A DNA stretch of 64,000 bases. Origin: Tidjanibacter massiliensis (GTDB lineage Bacteria; Bacteroidota; Bacteroidia; Bacteroidales; Rikenellaceae). Location: contig NZ_LT629959.1 in assembly GCF_900104605.1 (NCBI RefSeq), forward strand, positions 1 to 64,000, in the 5' to 3' direction. The position numbers and the translations under genes are program-made. Positions 52,012 through 60,536 of the stretch are shown here, piece after piece. A model generated the notes under the pieces. It made no database searches. It was not told the origin of the DNA and worked only from the letters and a program-made list of their open reading frames with translations. Numbering within the stretch: position 1 is the stretch's first letter; each line of letters begins with the position of its first letter.

Positions 52012-53523
52012 TCAACCTTGTACGTGAATCTCGAATTCGCCTTCAAACGTACCGGTCACGCTGTACTTGGCGTCGCTCGTGAAGTCGAACGTGATGGTAT
52101 AGACCTCGCCGTTGCGCGTTACGGTGGCGGTACCTTCCGATATCAGTGCGTTTTCCGTAATGTTGGACTCTTCGACACGCGAATACCAGCTCCCCTGCGG
52201 AAAGACGTAGTTCCATGTTTCGCCGCCTCCGCGTATCTCGCCCGGGTTGAGGCTCGTACCGCCGTCGCCGAAGGCTGTGACGGTGTAAGTCCCGTCGGGA
52301 AGATAGTATTCGTTGTCGTCGTTGAGTGTGAGCGGGTCTGAGTAGAAGTAGACGCAGAGTTTCTCGCCCGTTCCGACGTAGTAGTTCGGGTAGTTCGTTT
52401 CATCGTAAGTGATGCCGTCGCTCCACAGGCGCAAATCCCAAAGGGTACTTGGTTCATTGCGGTAGTCGTTGTTGGGCGCTACCAGAGCGTAACAGTACGT
52501 CAGATTCATGCTGACATCTTCCGTGATGGTACTCAGAAAATCGGGCTTTCCCTGCTGGGATGCCTTGATTTCGAACGGGCCGATACCCTCCGCATCGGTG
52601 GTGACCGTTATGGTGGCGGTGCGTGTCTCGGGCGAATCGTTCCGGAGATTGAAGTTGATGGTGATGAGATTGACGGTTTCGCTTTCGTATTTGCTGACCT
52701 GCAGCCAGTCGTTGCCGCCCGATTCGTACTGCGTCTTCACGTCCCAGATGACGTTCACCGGCGTGACTGCGATTTGGAAGGAGGCGGAACCCTTGTAGTC
52801 GGCGACGAATCCTTCGGCCGGCAGTTCTCCTCCTTCATAGGACATCGAGAAGGAGGGGGGCAGCACCTTGGCCTCCTGCGTCACGCGGATGGCCTTCGGG
52901 CCTACCGACTCCGCACTCGGCGTCAGGGTGACGTTCGCCGAACGTTCCGCCGTGTCGGGATTGTCCTGCACCGTGACGGTCAGCGTCGTCTCCCCTTCGG
53001 TACCTTCCGTCGCAGAGAGGGTTATCCACTCTTTGGCGGCCTCATCAACCGCGGCGCTCCAGGTAATCCCCTCGCCCGAAGCGGTCACCTTCACGCTCTG
53101 GCCTGCGGCACCCTCGGCCTCGAAAGTCAGCGCCGCCGGGTCTACCGTCAGCGAATAGACCTCCGGAGTCTCCGAACCGGCCTGCGTAACGGTTACGCTC
53201 TTGGTCTTGATATCCTTGTTGTCGAGCGGTTTGATGGTGATGGATGCGGTACGTTTCTCGGCGGTCGGATTCTTGGCGACCGAGACCAGCAGTTTTCCGG
53301 CCGTTCCGTCGTCCACGGTAATCCAGTCGGCCGAGGCGGAAACGGCATATTCCCACTCCACGCCGGTGGCGGTTACGGTAATCTCCTGCGGAGTCGTATC
53401 CTCCGCCCCGAAGGTGAGCGACGAGGGGGATACTTCGAGCGATGCGGTGGTTGACTCACCGTCGGTCGGCGAGCAGGCTGCGGCGAGCAGGCAGGCCGCT
53501 GCAACGAACAATATCTTTTTCAT
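52012..53523 (-). CDS. Three-BACON lipoprotein with C-terminal module (cassette 3)
   Basis: 503 aa from the ATG at 53523 (MKKILFVAAACLLAAAC), the conserved family start; a longer frame upstream lies in the gap to the propeller gene. BACON 1 and 2 are nearly identical to those at 55379 and 57156. BACON 3 (about 228-335, SFQIAVTPVNVIWDVKTQYE) differs. The module from about 345 has YYLPDGTYTVTAFG, FPQGSWYSRVEES and EGTATVTRNGEVYTITFDF, ending VTGTFEGEF. The gap from its propeller partner is 74 bp, longer than the 18-23 bp of the other cassettes. Confidence 0.87.
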   Translation of the reverse strand: MKKILFVAAACLLAAACSPTDGESTTASLEVSPSSLTFGAEDTTPQEITVTATGVEWEYAVSASADWITVDDGTAGKLLVSVAKNPTAEKRTASITIKPLDNKDIKTKSVTVTQAGSETPEVYSLTVDPAALTFEAEGAAGQSVKVTASGEGITWSAAVDEAAKEWITLSATEGTEGETTLTVTVQDNPDTAERSANVTLTPSAESVGPKAIRVTQEAKVLPPSFSMSYEGGELPAEGFVADYKGSASFQIAVTPVNVIWDVKTQYESGGNDWLQVSKYESETVNLITINFNLRNDSPETRTATITVTTDAEGIGPFEIKASQQGKPDFLSTITEDVSMNLTYCYALVAPNNDYRNEPSTLWDLRLWSDGITYDETNYPNYYVGTGEKLCVYFYSDPLTLNDDNEYYLPDGTYTVTAFGDGGTSLNPGEIRGGGETWNYVFPQGSWYSRVEESNITENALISEGTATVTRNGEVYTITFDFTSDAKYSVTGTFEGEFEIHVQG

Positions 53524-53597
53524 AGTCGTTTCTGTCGTTTGCAAAGGCTGCGGCAACCTTACCGGAATGCCGCTGCCTTCAGTCATTATACACTTAA

Positions 53598-55088
53598 TTA
53601 CTTGGCTATGGGCGGTACGATGTACCAACTGACGTAGGTGACGCCGCCGGCCGATGCCATCGGCATGGAGCCGTGAACATGTTTTCCGTCGGGCGATACG
53701 TAGCTGATGAAGCCGCTTTCGGGGATAATGATGCCGTAGGTGTCATAGACCCAGTCGGCCATGCTGCCGAGGGAGGTACGGGTGTTCAGGTCGTACACCA
53801 CGGCGGAGGAGACGCCCAGCGTGCCGATGCCGATGAAGGCGATGCCGTCGTCGGTCACGTACATGCCGGTGGAGTCGCTGTATTCGTCCACGATGATGGT
53901 CGTTTCGGTTTCCGTGTTGTAGAATGCGGGCGTTTGGGTGATGCTGAACGACATGCCGCCCTCGTTCGGCTCTTCGGTGCGGTAGGTGGTGGCAATCCAT
54001 TTGCCGGAGGGGCTGATTTTGGTCAGTTCGGCGGTGCAGATGCAGCCGTAGACCTTATGGGTTTTGTACTCGGTGCCGTCACCCATCTGCATGGTGATTT
54101 CGGTGACTTCCCTGACGTCTTCGCCGACCCATCTCGGTTTTGCGGTGTTTTCACCGTTGTTTACCCAATAGAGCATGCCGAAGTCGGAGTTTTCCCACGA
54201 GGTGCCGTAGATGATACTGCCGTCGGCGGAGATGCCGCGGGCCATGACGCCTACCCATATCTCCTCGTCGCGGTAGTTCAGGTCGAGCATGGGAAGCTCG
54301 TGCGGTACGCCGTCAATCCAGAGCAGCGGATGGGTGAGGCCGCCGTTGCTGCCCGATTCGTTCTGGGCAAAGCCGACCCAGTATTTGCCGTCGGCCGAGG
54401 TAGCCTGTATCTCCGGACGGAACCTGTAACCGGCCGGTGCTTCGGGAATGAAGATTTCGCCCGAGGTGTCGATGGCTATCTGACCTCCGTTGTAGCCGTC
54501 GCTGATGAAGAGCAGTCCCTGGTCGGTGATGGCCATTGTCTGGTGGAGGTAATAGAGCGATTCGGGGAAGGGGCCGAATTCATAGACTTCGTCCGTTTCG
54601 GTGTCGACGATGGTCGGCGAGTACTGCCACGAATCGTCCGGTGCGATGGACGCGGTGAATCCGCCCATGTACCTTCCGCTCGGCGACATGACCGCGCCCA
54701 TCTGGAAAGTTTCGAGCCTGCGGTAGCGGGCGAATTCGCTGTCGAGCGGAAGTTGGTTCACCCGAATCTGCTGCGAAGCCTGGCCCGCTTCGATGGTTAT
54801 GGTGGTATTCCGTTCGGCACCGGTGCCGTTGTCGTCTACCGTGATGGTGAGCGTCCTTTCGTCCGTGCGTTCGATTTTTACCCACGTCGCGCCGGGCGTG
54901 GCCGTCCATTGGGCCGGGGAAGCCTTGACGTCGACGGCGAGCGGGGAGTTCCCTTCGCCGAGGAACGAACAGGCCACCTGGCTGAGGTTCACGTAGTGTA
55001 CGTTGTCTTTCGTCTCGGTGGTGCAGCCGGTGATGAAAGCGGACGAGCATATGGCCGCCGCAATGAAGTTGAATAAAATCCTTCTCAT
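53598..55088 (-). CDS. BACON plus beta-propeller-like lipoprotein (cassette 3)
   Basis: 496 aa. SPII signal FNFIAAAICSSAFITGC. BACON-like domain with SQVACSFLGEGNSPLAV and PGATWVKIERTD. Blade-like repeats: MSPSGRYMGGFTASIAPDDS, ITDQGLLFISDG, TSADGKYWVGFAQN, ISADGSIIYGTSWENSDFG, ISPSGKWIATTYRTEE, YVTDDGIAFIGIG. Tail SWYIVPPIAK. It is most like the propeller at 58700, sharing GFTASIAPDDSWQYSPTIVD. Confidence 0.86.
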   Translation of the reverse strand: MRRILFNFIAAAICSSAFITGCTTETKDNVHYVNLSQVACSFLGEGNSPLAVDVKASPAQWTATPGATWVKIERTDERTLTITVDDNGTGAERNTTITIEAGQASQQIRVNQLPLDSEFARYRRLETFQMGAVMSPSGRYMGGFTASIAPDDSWQYSPTIVDTETDEVYEFGPFPESLYYLHQTMAITDQGLLFISDGYNGGQIAIDTSGEIFIPEAPAGYRFRPEIQATSADGKYWVGFAQNESGSNGGLTHPLLWIDGVPHELPMLDLNYRDEEIWVGVMARGISADGSIIYGTSWENSDFGMLYWVNNGENTAKPRWVGEDVREVTEITMQMGDGTEYKTHKVYGCICTAELTKISPSGKWIATTYRTEEPNEGGMSFSITQTPAFYNTETETTIIVDEYSDSTGMYVTDDGIAFIGIGTLGVSSAVVYDLNTRTSLGSMADWVYDTYGIIIPESGFISYVSPDGKHVHGSMPMASAGGVTYVSWYIVPPIAK

Positions 55089-55150
55089 AGATTTAGTGCG
55101 TTTTAGTGGTTATTGAATCGGATGGTATGCATTTCACTACCGTTCATAAG

Positions 55151-55207
55151 CAAATATACGAATGAAAATCAATAATAATTCCTGCTTGTTAGTTAATTTG
55201 CATATTA
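55151..55207 (-). promoter_or_regulatory. Promoter of cassette 3 with conserved upstream element
   Basis: Minus-strand TATATTTG at 55151-55158, 63 bp before the start codon; element taatttgcatatta on the plus strand at 55194-55207, 35 bp further upstream. Confidence 0.55.
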
Positions 55208-55312
55208 ATTATTAGTGAGTGAATATTTAACCGATGCGACACAATGGTCGGAATGTGTTAATTAATTTATGAAGAATGTTGCTAATTTTTCATTTCTGCC
55301 GTGTTTCGGGGT

Positions 55313-55362
55313 AAAATAAAATGACAGACGGGGCAATTCTGAAAAACTGCCCCGCCTGTCAT
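55313..55362 (-). terminator. Terminator of the singleton BACON gene
   Basis: Stem of 15 bp with one G-U pair, 55321-55335 / 55348-55362, followed on the minus strand by TTTATTTT. Confidence 0.82.
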
Positions 55363-55378
55363 GTCGTGTGAATTCGCA

Positions 55379-56905
55379 TCATTGCGTACGAATATCGAGC
55401 GCACCCTTGAACGAACCGGTCACCTTGTAGCCGGCATCGCTGGTGAAATCGAAGGCGATGTCATACTCTTCGCCGTTTCGGGTCACGGTTATCGTACCGC
55501 CGGTGATGCAGGCATCGCCCGTCACGGTATCGTTTTCCATGCGGATATACCAGGTACCGCTCGGGAATGTCGGGTGGGAGTAGCCCCAGCGTCCGGCCGT
55601 AATATCGCCTGGCTGGAACTCGTATGCCGTGTCGTCTTTGGTGGCGGCTACGGTATAGGTACCGTCGGGGAGGTAGTATTCGTTGTCGTCGTTCTGCTGT
55701 ATCGGTTCGGTATAGAGGTAGACGCAAAGTTTGTCGCCCGTTCCGGTGAAATTCCCCACGAAATCGTATTCGATTCCCTCATCCCAAAGGATAAAGTCCC
55801 AGGCAGTTTTCGATTCGTTGCGGTAGTCGTTGTTTACGGAGGCAATTACCCGATTCCGGGTAAGCACTCCGAAATCGACATCCTCTTCGAGCGTACTGAG
55901 AAATTCGGGCTTGCCCTCCTGCGTCACGGGAATCTCGAACGGGCCGATATCTTCCACATTCGTGGTGACCACCACTCGGGCGGTACGCGGGTCGGAGGAA
56001 GTGTTCTCCCGCTTGTCGAGATTGCAGGCAATATGGATTTTGTTTACATTCTCGCTCTCAACCTTATTGGCTTCGAGCCAGCCGGAGCCGCCGGCTTCGT
56101 ATTCCACTTTCACGTTCCATTCGACATTCACCGGAACCACGTCCACATCGTAGCTGGTTTCTCCCTTATAGTGAATGGTGAATCCCTCTTCGGGAATCTC
56201 TCCGCCGTTGTAGGACATCGAGAAGGAGGGGGGCAGCACCTTGGCCTCCTGCGTCACGCGGATGGCCTTCGGGCCTGCCGACTCCACGCTCGGTGTCAGG
56301 GTGACGTTCGCAGAACGTTCCGCCGTGTCGGGATTGTCCTGCACCGTGACGGTCAGCGTCGTCTCCCCTTCGGTACCTTCCGTCGCAGAGAGGGTTATCC
56401 ACTCTTTGGCGGCGTCCTCCACTGCGGCGCTCCAGGTAATCCCCTCGCCCGAAGCGGTCACCTTCACGCTCTGGCCTGCGGCACCCTCGGCCTCGAAAGT
56501 CAGCGCCGCCGGGTCCACCGTCAGCGAATAGACCTCCGGAGTCTCCGAACCGGCCTGCGTGACGGTTACGCTCTTGGCCTTCACGTCGTCGTTGTTCACG
56601 GGCTTGACGGCGATGGATGCGGTACGCTTCTCGGCCGTCGGATTCTTGGCTACCGAAACCAGCAGTTTTCCGGCCGTTCCGTCGTCTACAGTAATCCAGT
56701 CGGCCGACGAGGGAACGGTATATTCCCATTCCACGCCGGTAGTGGTCACGGTAATCTCCTGCGGAGTCGTATCCTCCGCACCGAAGGTGAGCGACGAGGG
56801 GGATACTTCGAGCGATGCGGTGGTTGACTCACCGTCGGTCGGCGAGCAGGCTGCGGCAAGCAGGCAGGCCGCAGCAACGATACCCGTAATAAAGATTTTT
56901 TTCAT
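55379..56905 (-). CDS. Three-BACON lipoprotein with C-terminal module, no propeller partner
   Basis: 508 aa. SPII signal MKKIFITGIVAAACLLAAAC, longer than in the paralogues. BACON 1 and 2 are nearly identical to those at 52012 and 57156. BACON 3 varies, but its last strand and the linker to FLSTLEEDVDFGVLT are encoded by a 147-bp block that differs at only two bases from the gene at 57156. Module: YYLPDGTYTVAAT, FPSGTWYIRMENDTVTG, GGTITVTRNGEEYDIAFDF. It has its own promoter and terminator and so forms a one-gene unit, probably a recent partial duplicate. Confidence 0.87.
   Translation of the reverse strand: MKKIFITGIVAAACLLAAACSPTDGESTTASLEVSPSSLTFGAEDTTPQEITVTTTGVEWEYTVPSSADWITVDDGTAGKLLVSVAKNPTAEKRTASIAVKPVNNDDVKAKSVTVTQAGSETPEVYSLTVDPAALTFEAEGAAGQSVKVTASGEGITWSAAVEDAAKEWITLSATEGTEGETTLTVTVQDNPDTAERSANVTLTPSVESAGPKAIRVTQEAKVLPPSFSMSYNGGEIPEEGFTIHYKGETSYDVDVVPVNVEWNVKVEYEAGGSGWLEANKVESENVNKIHIACNLDKRENTSSDPRTARVVVTTNVEDIGPFEIPVTQEGKPEFLSTLEEDVDFGVLTRNRVIASVNNDYRNESKTAWDFILWDEGIEYDFVGNFTGTGDKLCVYLYTEPIQQNDDNEYYLPDGTYTVAATKDDTAYEFQPGDITAGRWGYSHPTFPSGTWYIRMENDTVTGDACITGGTITVTRNGEEYDIAFDFTSDAGYKVTGSFKGALDIRTQ
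55863..56009. repeat. 147-bp near-identical block, copy A
   Basis: Matches 57643-57789 with two mismatches (gcgtActgagAaattc against gcgtGctgagGaattc). It encodes the end of BACON 3 and the FLSTLEEDVDFGVLT linker, between more diverged flanks. Confidence 0.9.
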
Positions 56906-56969
56906 GGCGTTGGTAGTTTTTCTGGTTAGCGAGGGAGAAAGCTTTTTCGGAGCTTGAATCCTTCATAAA

Positions 56970-57025
56970 CAAATATAGCAAAAAAATAATTAATAATTTG
57001 AGTATGTCGGTAAATTTACATATTT
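56970..57025 (-). promoter_or_regulatory. Promoter of the singleton BACON gene with conserved upstream element
   Basis: Minus-strand TATATTTG at 56970-56977, 65 bp before the start codon; element aaatttacatattt at 57012-57025, 34 bp further. Another shared segment, tgtaacattgg at 57044-57054, lies at the same offset as in the unit starting at 60190. Confidence 0.58.
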
Positions 57026-57093
57026 GGCGATGAAAGATGTAAATGTAACATTGGTGCTATGTATGCTTTCACGGCTTCGCAAGGGAACATATA

Positions 57094-57137
57094 TTACGCA
57101 AAACCGGATTGCTATTCAGCAATCCGGTTTTGCGTAA
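57094..57137 (-). terminator. Terminator of cassette 4
   Basis: Perfect 20-bp stem 57094-57113 / 57118-57137 with four-base loop, 19 bp from the stop codon. It may work on both strands. Confidence 0.82.
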
Positions 57138-57155
57138 ATAATCGTATAGCAGGGA

Positions 57156-58676
57156 CTATTGAGCATGAATATTATCGAATACTCCTTCGTATTTTCCTGT
57201 TACTTTATACCCGGCGTCGCTGATGAAATCGAATATAATATCGTATGTCTCTCCGCTGCGGGCCACGGTCATCGTACCTTCCTTGATGCAGGCATCGCCC
57301 GTTGCGACATCGTTTTCCATACGGATGTACCAGGCGCCGCTCGGGAACTGCGGGTGGGAGTAGCCCCAGACTCCGCCTTCTATCTCTCCGGCTGCGAAGT
57401 CGTGCCCTTCCGTTTCGGGGCCGGGTACTACGGTATAGGTACCGTCGGGAATGTAGTATTCGTTATCGTCGTTCTGCTGTATGACATCGGTATAGAGTTT
57501 GAAGGTTAATTTGTCGCCTGTTCCGGTGAAGTTTCCCACGTTGTCGTATTCAACCCCTTCATTCCAAAGAATCAAGTCCCAATAGGTGCAGTCATTCTGT
57601 CTGGTTTCATTGTTGGGCGCAACGATTATTCTGCCTTTCGTGAGCACTCCGAAATCGACATCCTCTTCGAGCGTGCTGAGGAATTCGGGCTTGCCCTCCT
57701 GCGTCACGGGAATCTCGAACGGGCCGATATCTTCCACATTCGTGGTGACCACCACTCGGGCGGTACGCGGGTCGGAGGAAGTGTTCTCCGAATTGAAGAT
57801 ACTGACGCCGATATTGATGCGATTGACTGCATCCCCTTCGATTTTTTCCGCCTGTAACCAATCGGAGCCTCCCTCGTCGTATTCCGTTTTTACGTTCCAT
57901 TCGATATTGACGGGAACAACATCGATACTGTATTTGTTTTGCCCCTTATAATCAATGATAAATCCCTCCTCCGGTACGTCGCCGTCGTTGTAGGACATCG
58001 AGAAAGAGGGGGGCAGCACCTTGGCCTCCTGCGTCACGCGGATGGCCTTCGGGCCTGCCGACTCCATACTCGGCGTCAGGGTGACGTTCGCTACGCGCTG
58101 TACGGTTTCGGGATTGTCCTGTACGGTGACGGTCAGCGTCGTCTCCCCCTCGGTACCTTCCGTCGTCGAAAGGGTTATCCACTCTTTGGCGGCCTCATCA
58201 ACCGCGGCGCTCCAGGTCATCCCCTCGCCCGAAGCGGTCACCTTCACGCTCTGGCCTGCGGCACCCTCGGCCTCGAAAGTCAGTGCCGCCGGGTCTACCG
58301 TCAGCGAATAGACCTCCGGAGTCTCCGAACCGGCCTGCGTGACGGTTACGCTCTTGGCCTTCACGTCGTCGTTGTTCACGGGCTTGACGGCGATGGATGC
58401 GGTACGCTTCTCGGCGGTCGGGTTTTTGACTACCGAAACCAGCAGTTTTCCGGCCGTTCCGTTGTCCACGGTAATCCAGTCGGCCGACGAGGGAACGGTA
58501 TATTCCCACTCCACGCCGGTAGCGGTCACGGTAATCTCCTGCGGAGTCGTATCCTCCGCCCCGAAGGTGAGCGACGAGGGGGATACTTCGAGCGATGCGG
58601 TGGTTGACTCACCGTCGGTCGGCGAGCAGGCTGCGGCGAGCAGGCAGGCCGCTGCAACGAACAATATCTTTTTCAT
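57156..58676 (-). CDS. Three-BACON lipoprotein with C-terminal module (cassette 4)
   Basis: 506 aa from the ATG at 58676 (MKKILFVAAACLLAAAC); an ATG three codons earlier is less like the paralogues. BACON 1 and 2 are nearly identical to those at 52012 and 55379, with a local change (DNPETVQRVANVTLTPS). BACON 3 (about 228-335, KYSIDVVPVNIEWNVKTEYD) differs, then comes the 147-bp block shared with 55379. Module: YYIPDGTYTVVPG, FPSGAWYIRMENDVATG, EGTMTVARSGETYDIIFDF. Starts 23 bp after the propeller gene. Confidence 0.87.
   Translation of the reverse strand: MKKILFVAAACLLAAACSPTDGESTTASLEVSPSSLTFGAEDTTPQEITVTATGVEWEYTVPSSADWITVDNGTAGKLLVSVVKNPTAEKRTASIAVKPVNNDDVKAKSVTVTQAGSETPEVYSLTVDPAALTFEAEGAAGQSVKVTASGEGMTWSAAVDEAAKEWITLSTTEGTEGETTLTVTVQDNPETVQRVANVTLTPSMESAGPKAIRVTQEAKVLPPSFSMSYNDGDVPEEGFIIDYKGQNKYSIDVVPVNIEWNVKTEYDEGGSDWLQAEKIEGDAVNRINIGVSIFNSENTSSDPRTARVVVTTNVEDIGPFEIPVTQEGKPEFLSTLEEDVDFGVLTKGRIIVAPNNETRQNDCTYWDLILWNEGVEYDNVGNFTGTGDKLTFKLYTDVIQQNDDNEYYIPDGTYTVVPGPETEGHDFAAGEIEGGVWGYSHPQFPSGAWYIRMENDVATGDACIKEGTMTVARSGETYDIIFDFISDAGYKVTGKYEGVFDNIHAQ
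57643..57789. repeat. 147-bp near-identical block, copy B
   Basis: Partner of 55863-56009; 145 of 147 bases agree. Confidence 0.9.
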
Positions 58677-58699
58677 AGTTATCATTTAAGTTAAGTTAC

Positions 58700-60190
58700 T
58701 TATTTCGCGAGGGGCGGTGCGATATACCAGTTGATGAAGGATACGCCCATTGCCGAAGATTCGGCCTTGGTGCCGAGCACGAACCGGCCGTCTGGGGAAA
58801 TGTAGTTGATGTAACCGGCCGGAATGATAATGCCGTATTTGTCGTACACCCAATCCTGCGTGTCGCCCAGGTCGGTGCCCGTATTCAGGTCGTACACCTT
58901 GCCCGAGGAGATGCCCAGCGTGCCGATGCCGATGAAGGCGATGCCGTCATCGGTGACGTGTACGCCGACCGATTCGCCATAATCCTCCACGATAACGGTC
59001 GTTTCAGTCTCCGTATTGAAGAAAGCGGCTTTTTGTGTCGTGACTATCGAAATCCGGTCATCGGCGGGCGTTTCGGTGCGGTACGAGCTGGCAATCCATT
59101 TGCCGTTGGGGCTGATTTTGGTGAGCTGTGCCTGGCAGATGAGACCGTTTACCAGATGCGTCGTATATTCGGTACCGTCGCTCATCTTCATGGTCTCTTC
59201 CCAGACCTCTTTGACGTCATGGCCCACCCACTTGGGGGCTGCCGTGCTGGTACCGTTATTAATCCAGTAGAGCATGCCGAAATCGGAGTTTTCCCACGAA
59301 GTGCCGTAGATGATTTCGCCGTTTGCGGAGATGCCGCGGGCCATGCCGCCGTACCATGCCTCTTCGTTACGGTAGTTGAGTTCCGGCCAGGGCAATTCGT
59401 GCGGTACGCCGTCTATCCACAGCAGCGCTTTTTGCGGGGCCGGGTCTTCGAAAAGTTTGCCTTTCATACCGAAACCTACCCAATATTTACCGTCGGCCGA
59501 CGTGCCTTGTATTTGCGGTTTGTTCGTGAAACCTGCCGGTGCTTCCGGAATGAAGATATTGCCGGTGAGGTCGATGGCTATCTGGCCGCCATGGAAGCCG
59601 TCGCTGATGAAGAGCAGACCTTGGTCGGTGATGGCCATGGTTTGCGTCAGGTAATGGAGCGATTCCGGATAGGGACCGAATTCATAGACTTCGCCGGTCT
59701 CCAGGTCCACGATGGTCGGGGAGTACTGCCAGGAGTCGTCCGGTGCGATGGAAGCGGTGAAACCGCCGGCATACTTGCCGCTGGGCGACATGGCAGCCCC
59801 CATCTGGAAGGTATCCAGCTTGCGGTACCGTGCGATGGCGCTGTCCTTCGGAAGCTGGTTTACCGTAATCGTCTGCAAGGCCTCTCCTGCGGCGATGGTG
59901 ACGGTGGTACTGCGTTCCGCACCGGTGTCGTTGTCATCGACGGTCAGGATGAGTACCTTGCCGTCTTCGCTCTGCGTCGCTTTCACCCATGTGGCGCCGG
60001 GCGTGGCTTCGTATGCAGCGGGCGAGGCCTTGACGGTGATTTCGAGCGGCTGGTTGCCCTCGCCGAGGAACGAGCACGACACCTGGCTCAGATTGACATA
60101 GTGGAACGTCTCTTCCGTTTTTGTACATCCTGACAGACAAGATAGCAGCAACGTCGCTGCGGCGATTCCCGTAGTGAAGAGTCTTTTCAT
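58700..60190 (-). CDS. BACON plus beta-propeller-like lipoprotein (cassette 4)
   Basis: 496 aa from the ATG at 60190 (MKRLFTTGIAAATLLLSCLS, lipobox LSGC); a longer frame upstream adds a polar tail before the signal. BACON-like domain with SQVSCSFLGEGNQPLEI and PGATWVKATQSEDGK. Blade-like repeats: MSPSGKYAGGFTASIAPDDS, ITDQGLLFISDG, TSADGKYWVGFGMK, ISANGEIIYGTSWENSDFG, ISPNGKWIASSYRTET, HVTDDGIAFIGIG. Tail NWYIAPPLAK. First gene of the array. Confidence 0.86.
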   Translation of the reverse strand: MKRLFTTGIAAATLLLSCLSGCTKTEETFHYVNLSQVSCSFLGEGNQPLEITVKASPAAYEATPGATWVKATQSEDGKVLILTVDDNDTGAERSTTVTIAAGEALQTITVNQLPKDSAIARYRKLDTFQMGAAMSPSGKYAGGFTASIAPDDSWQYSPTIVDLETGEVYEFGPYPESLHYLTQTMAITDQGLLFISDGFHGGQIAIDLTGNIFIPEAPAGFTNKPQIQGTSADGKYWVGFGMKGKLFEDPAPQKALLWIDGVPHELPWPELNYRNEEAWYGGMARGISANGEIIYGTSWENSDFGMLYWINNGTSTAAPKWVGHDVKEVWEETMKMSDGTEYTTHLVNGLICQAQLTKISPNGKWIASSYRTETPADDRISIVTTQKAAFFNTETETTVIVEDYGESVGVHVTDDGIAFIGIGTLGISSGKVYDLNTGTDLGDTQDWVYDKYGIIIPAGYINYISPDGRFVLGTKAESSAMGVSFINWYIAPPLAK

Positions 60191-60260
60191 GGTTGAAGTA
60201 GTTTTATTAGTGTATAGGTTCATATCGGCTACGGCCCTGCCGGGCTATAGTCTTTAGTAG

Positions 60261-60316
60261 CAAATATATTAATAAAAATAAATAATAATTATGTATGTTT
60301 TTAAATTTACATATTT
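60261..60316 (-). promoter_or_regulatory. Promoter of cassette 4 with conserved upstream element
   Basis: Minus-strand TATATTTG at 60261-60268, 71 bp before the start codon; element aaatttacatattt at 60303-60316, 34 bp further, and tgtaacattgg at 60335-60345. No TTG lies at the normal -33 distance. The rest of 60191-60474 shows no gene. Confidence 0.58.
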
Positions 60317-60474
60317 CTTGTTTTTGAGTAAAATTGTAACATTGGCGGTTTTCGTTTCCTCTCTGAAGGTGATGGGAAGGGCAAGTCGGGCGCGGGTGAG
60401 ATGCGGAGGGCCGTCGGTACCGTTTCTTTGCGGAAGGGCACGCATTCGAGGGGAGATGCGTCCGCGAACGGCAT

Positions 60475-60508
60475 GAAAAAAGCCGCGGCCAGGGAAAAGG
60501 CCGCGGCT
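60475..60508 (-). terminator. Terminator of the M13 peptidase gene
   Basis: Perfect 10-bp stem agccgcggcc/ggccgcggct at 60481-60490 and 60499-60508, with a run of A at 60475-60480 giving a T tract on the minus strand. Confidence 0.85.
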
Positions 60509-60536
60509 TTTGCTCTCAGGGCGGGTTACAGCACCG

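Larger units (their letters stand above)
45147..60316 (-). repeat. Tandem array of nine lipoprotein genes in four cassettes plus one singleton
   Basis: Reading leftward from 60190: propeller (58700-60190), BACON (57156-58676), BACON alone (55379-56905), propeller (53598-55088), BACON (52012-53523), propeller (50138-51634), BACON (48613-50118), propeller (46719-48212), BACON (45198-46700). The DNA for signal peptide and first two BACON domains is almost identical among copies (about 46020-46690, 49430-50100, 52855-53520, 56220-56900 and 57985-58675). Unit starts carry a -7 motif plus a 14-bp upstream element and unit ends carry hairpins. Confidence 0.9.

Noticed and set aside
45198-60190. Polysaccharide utilisation locus
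   Set aside because: BACON domains occur in such loci, but no SusC/SusD pair, glycosidase, sulfatase or hybrid two-component regulator is present.
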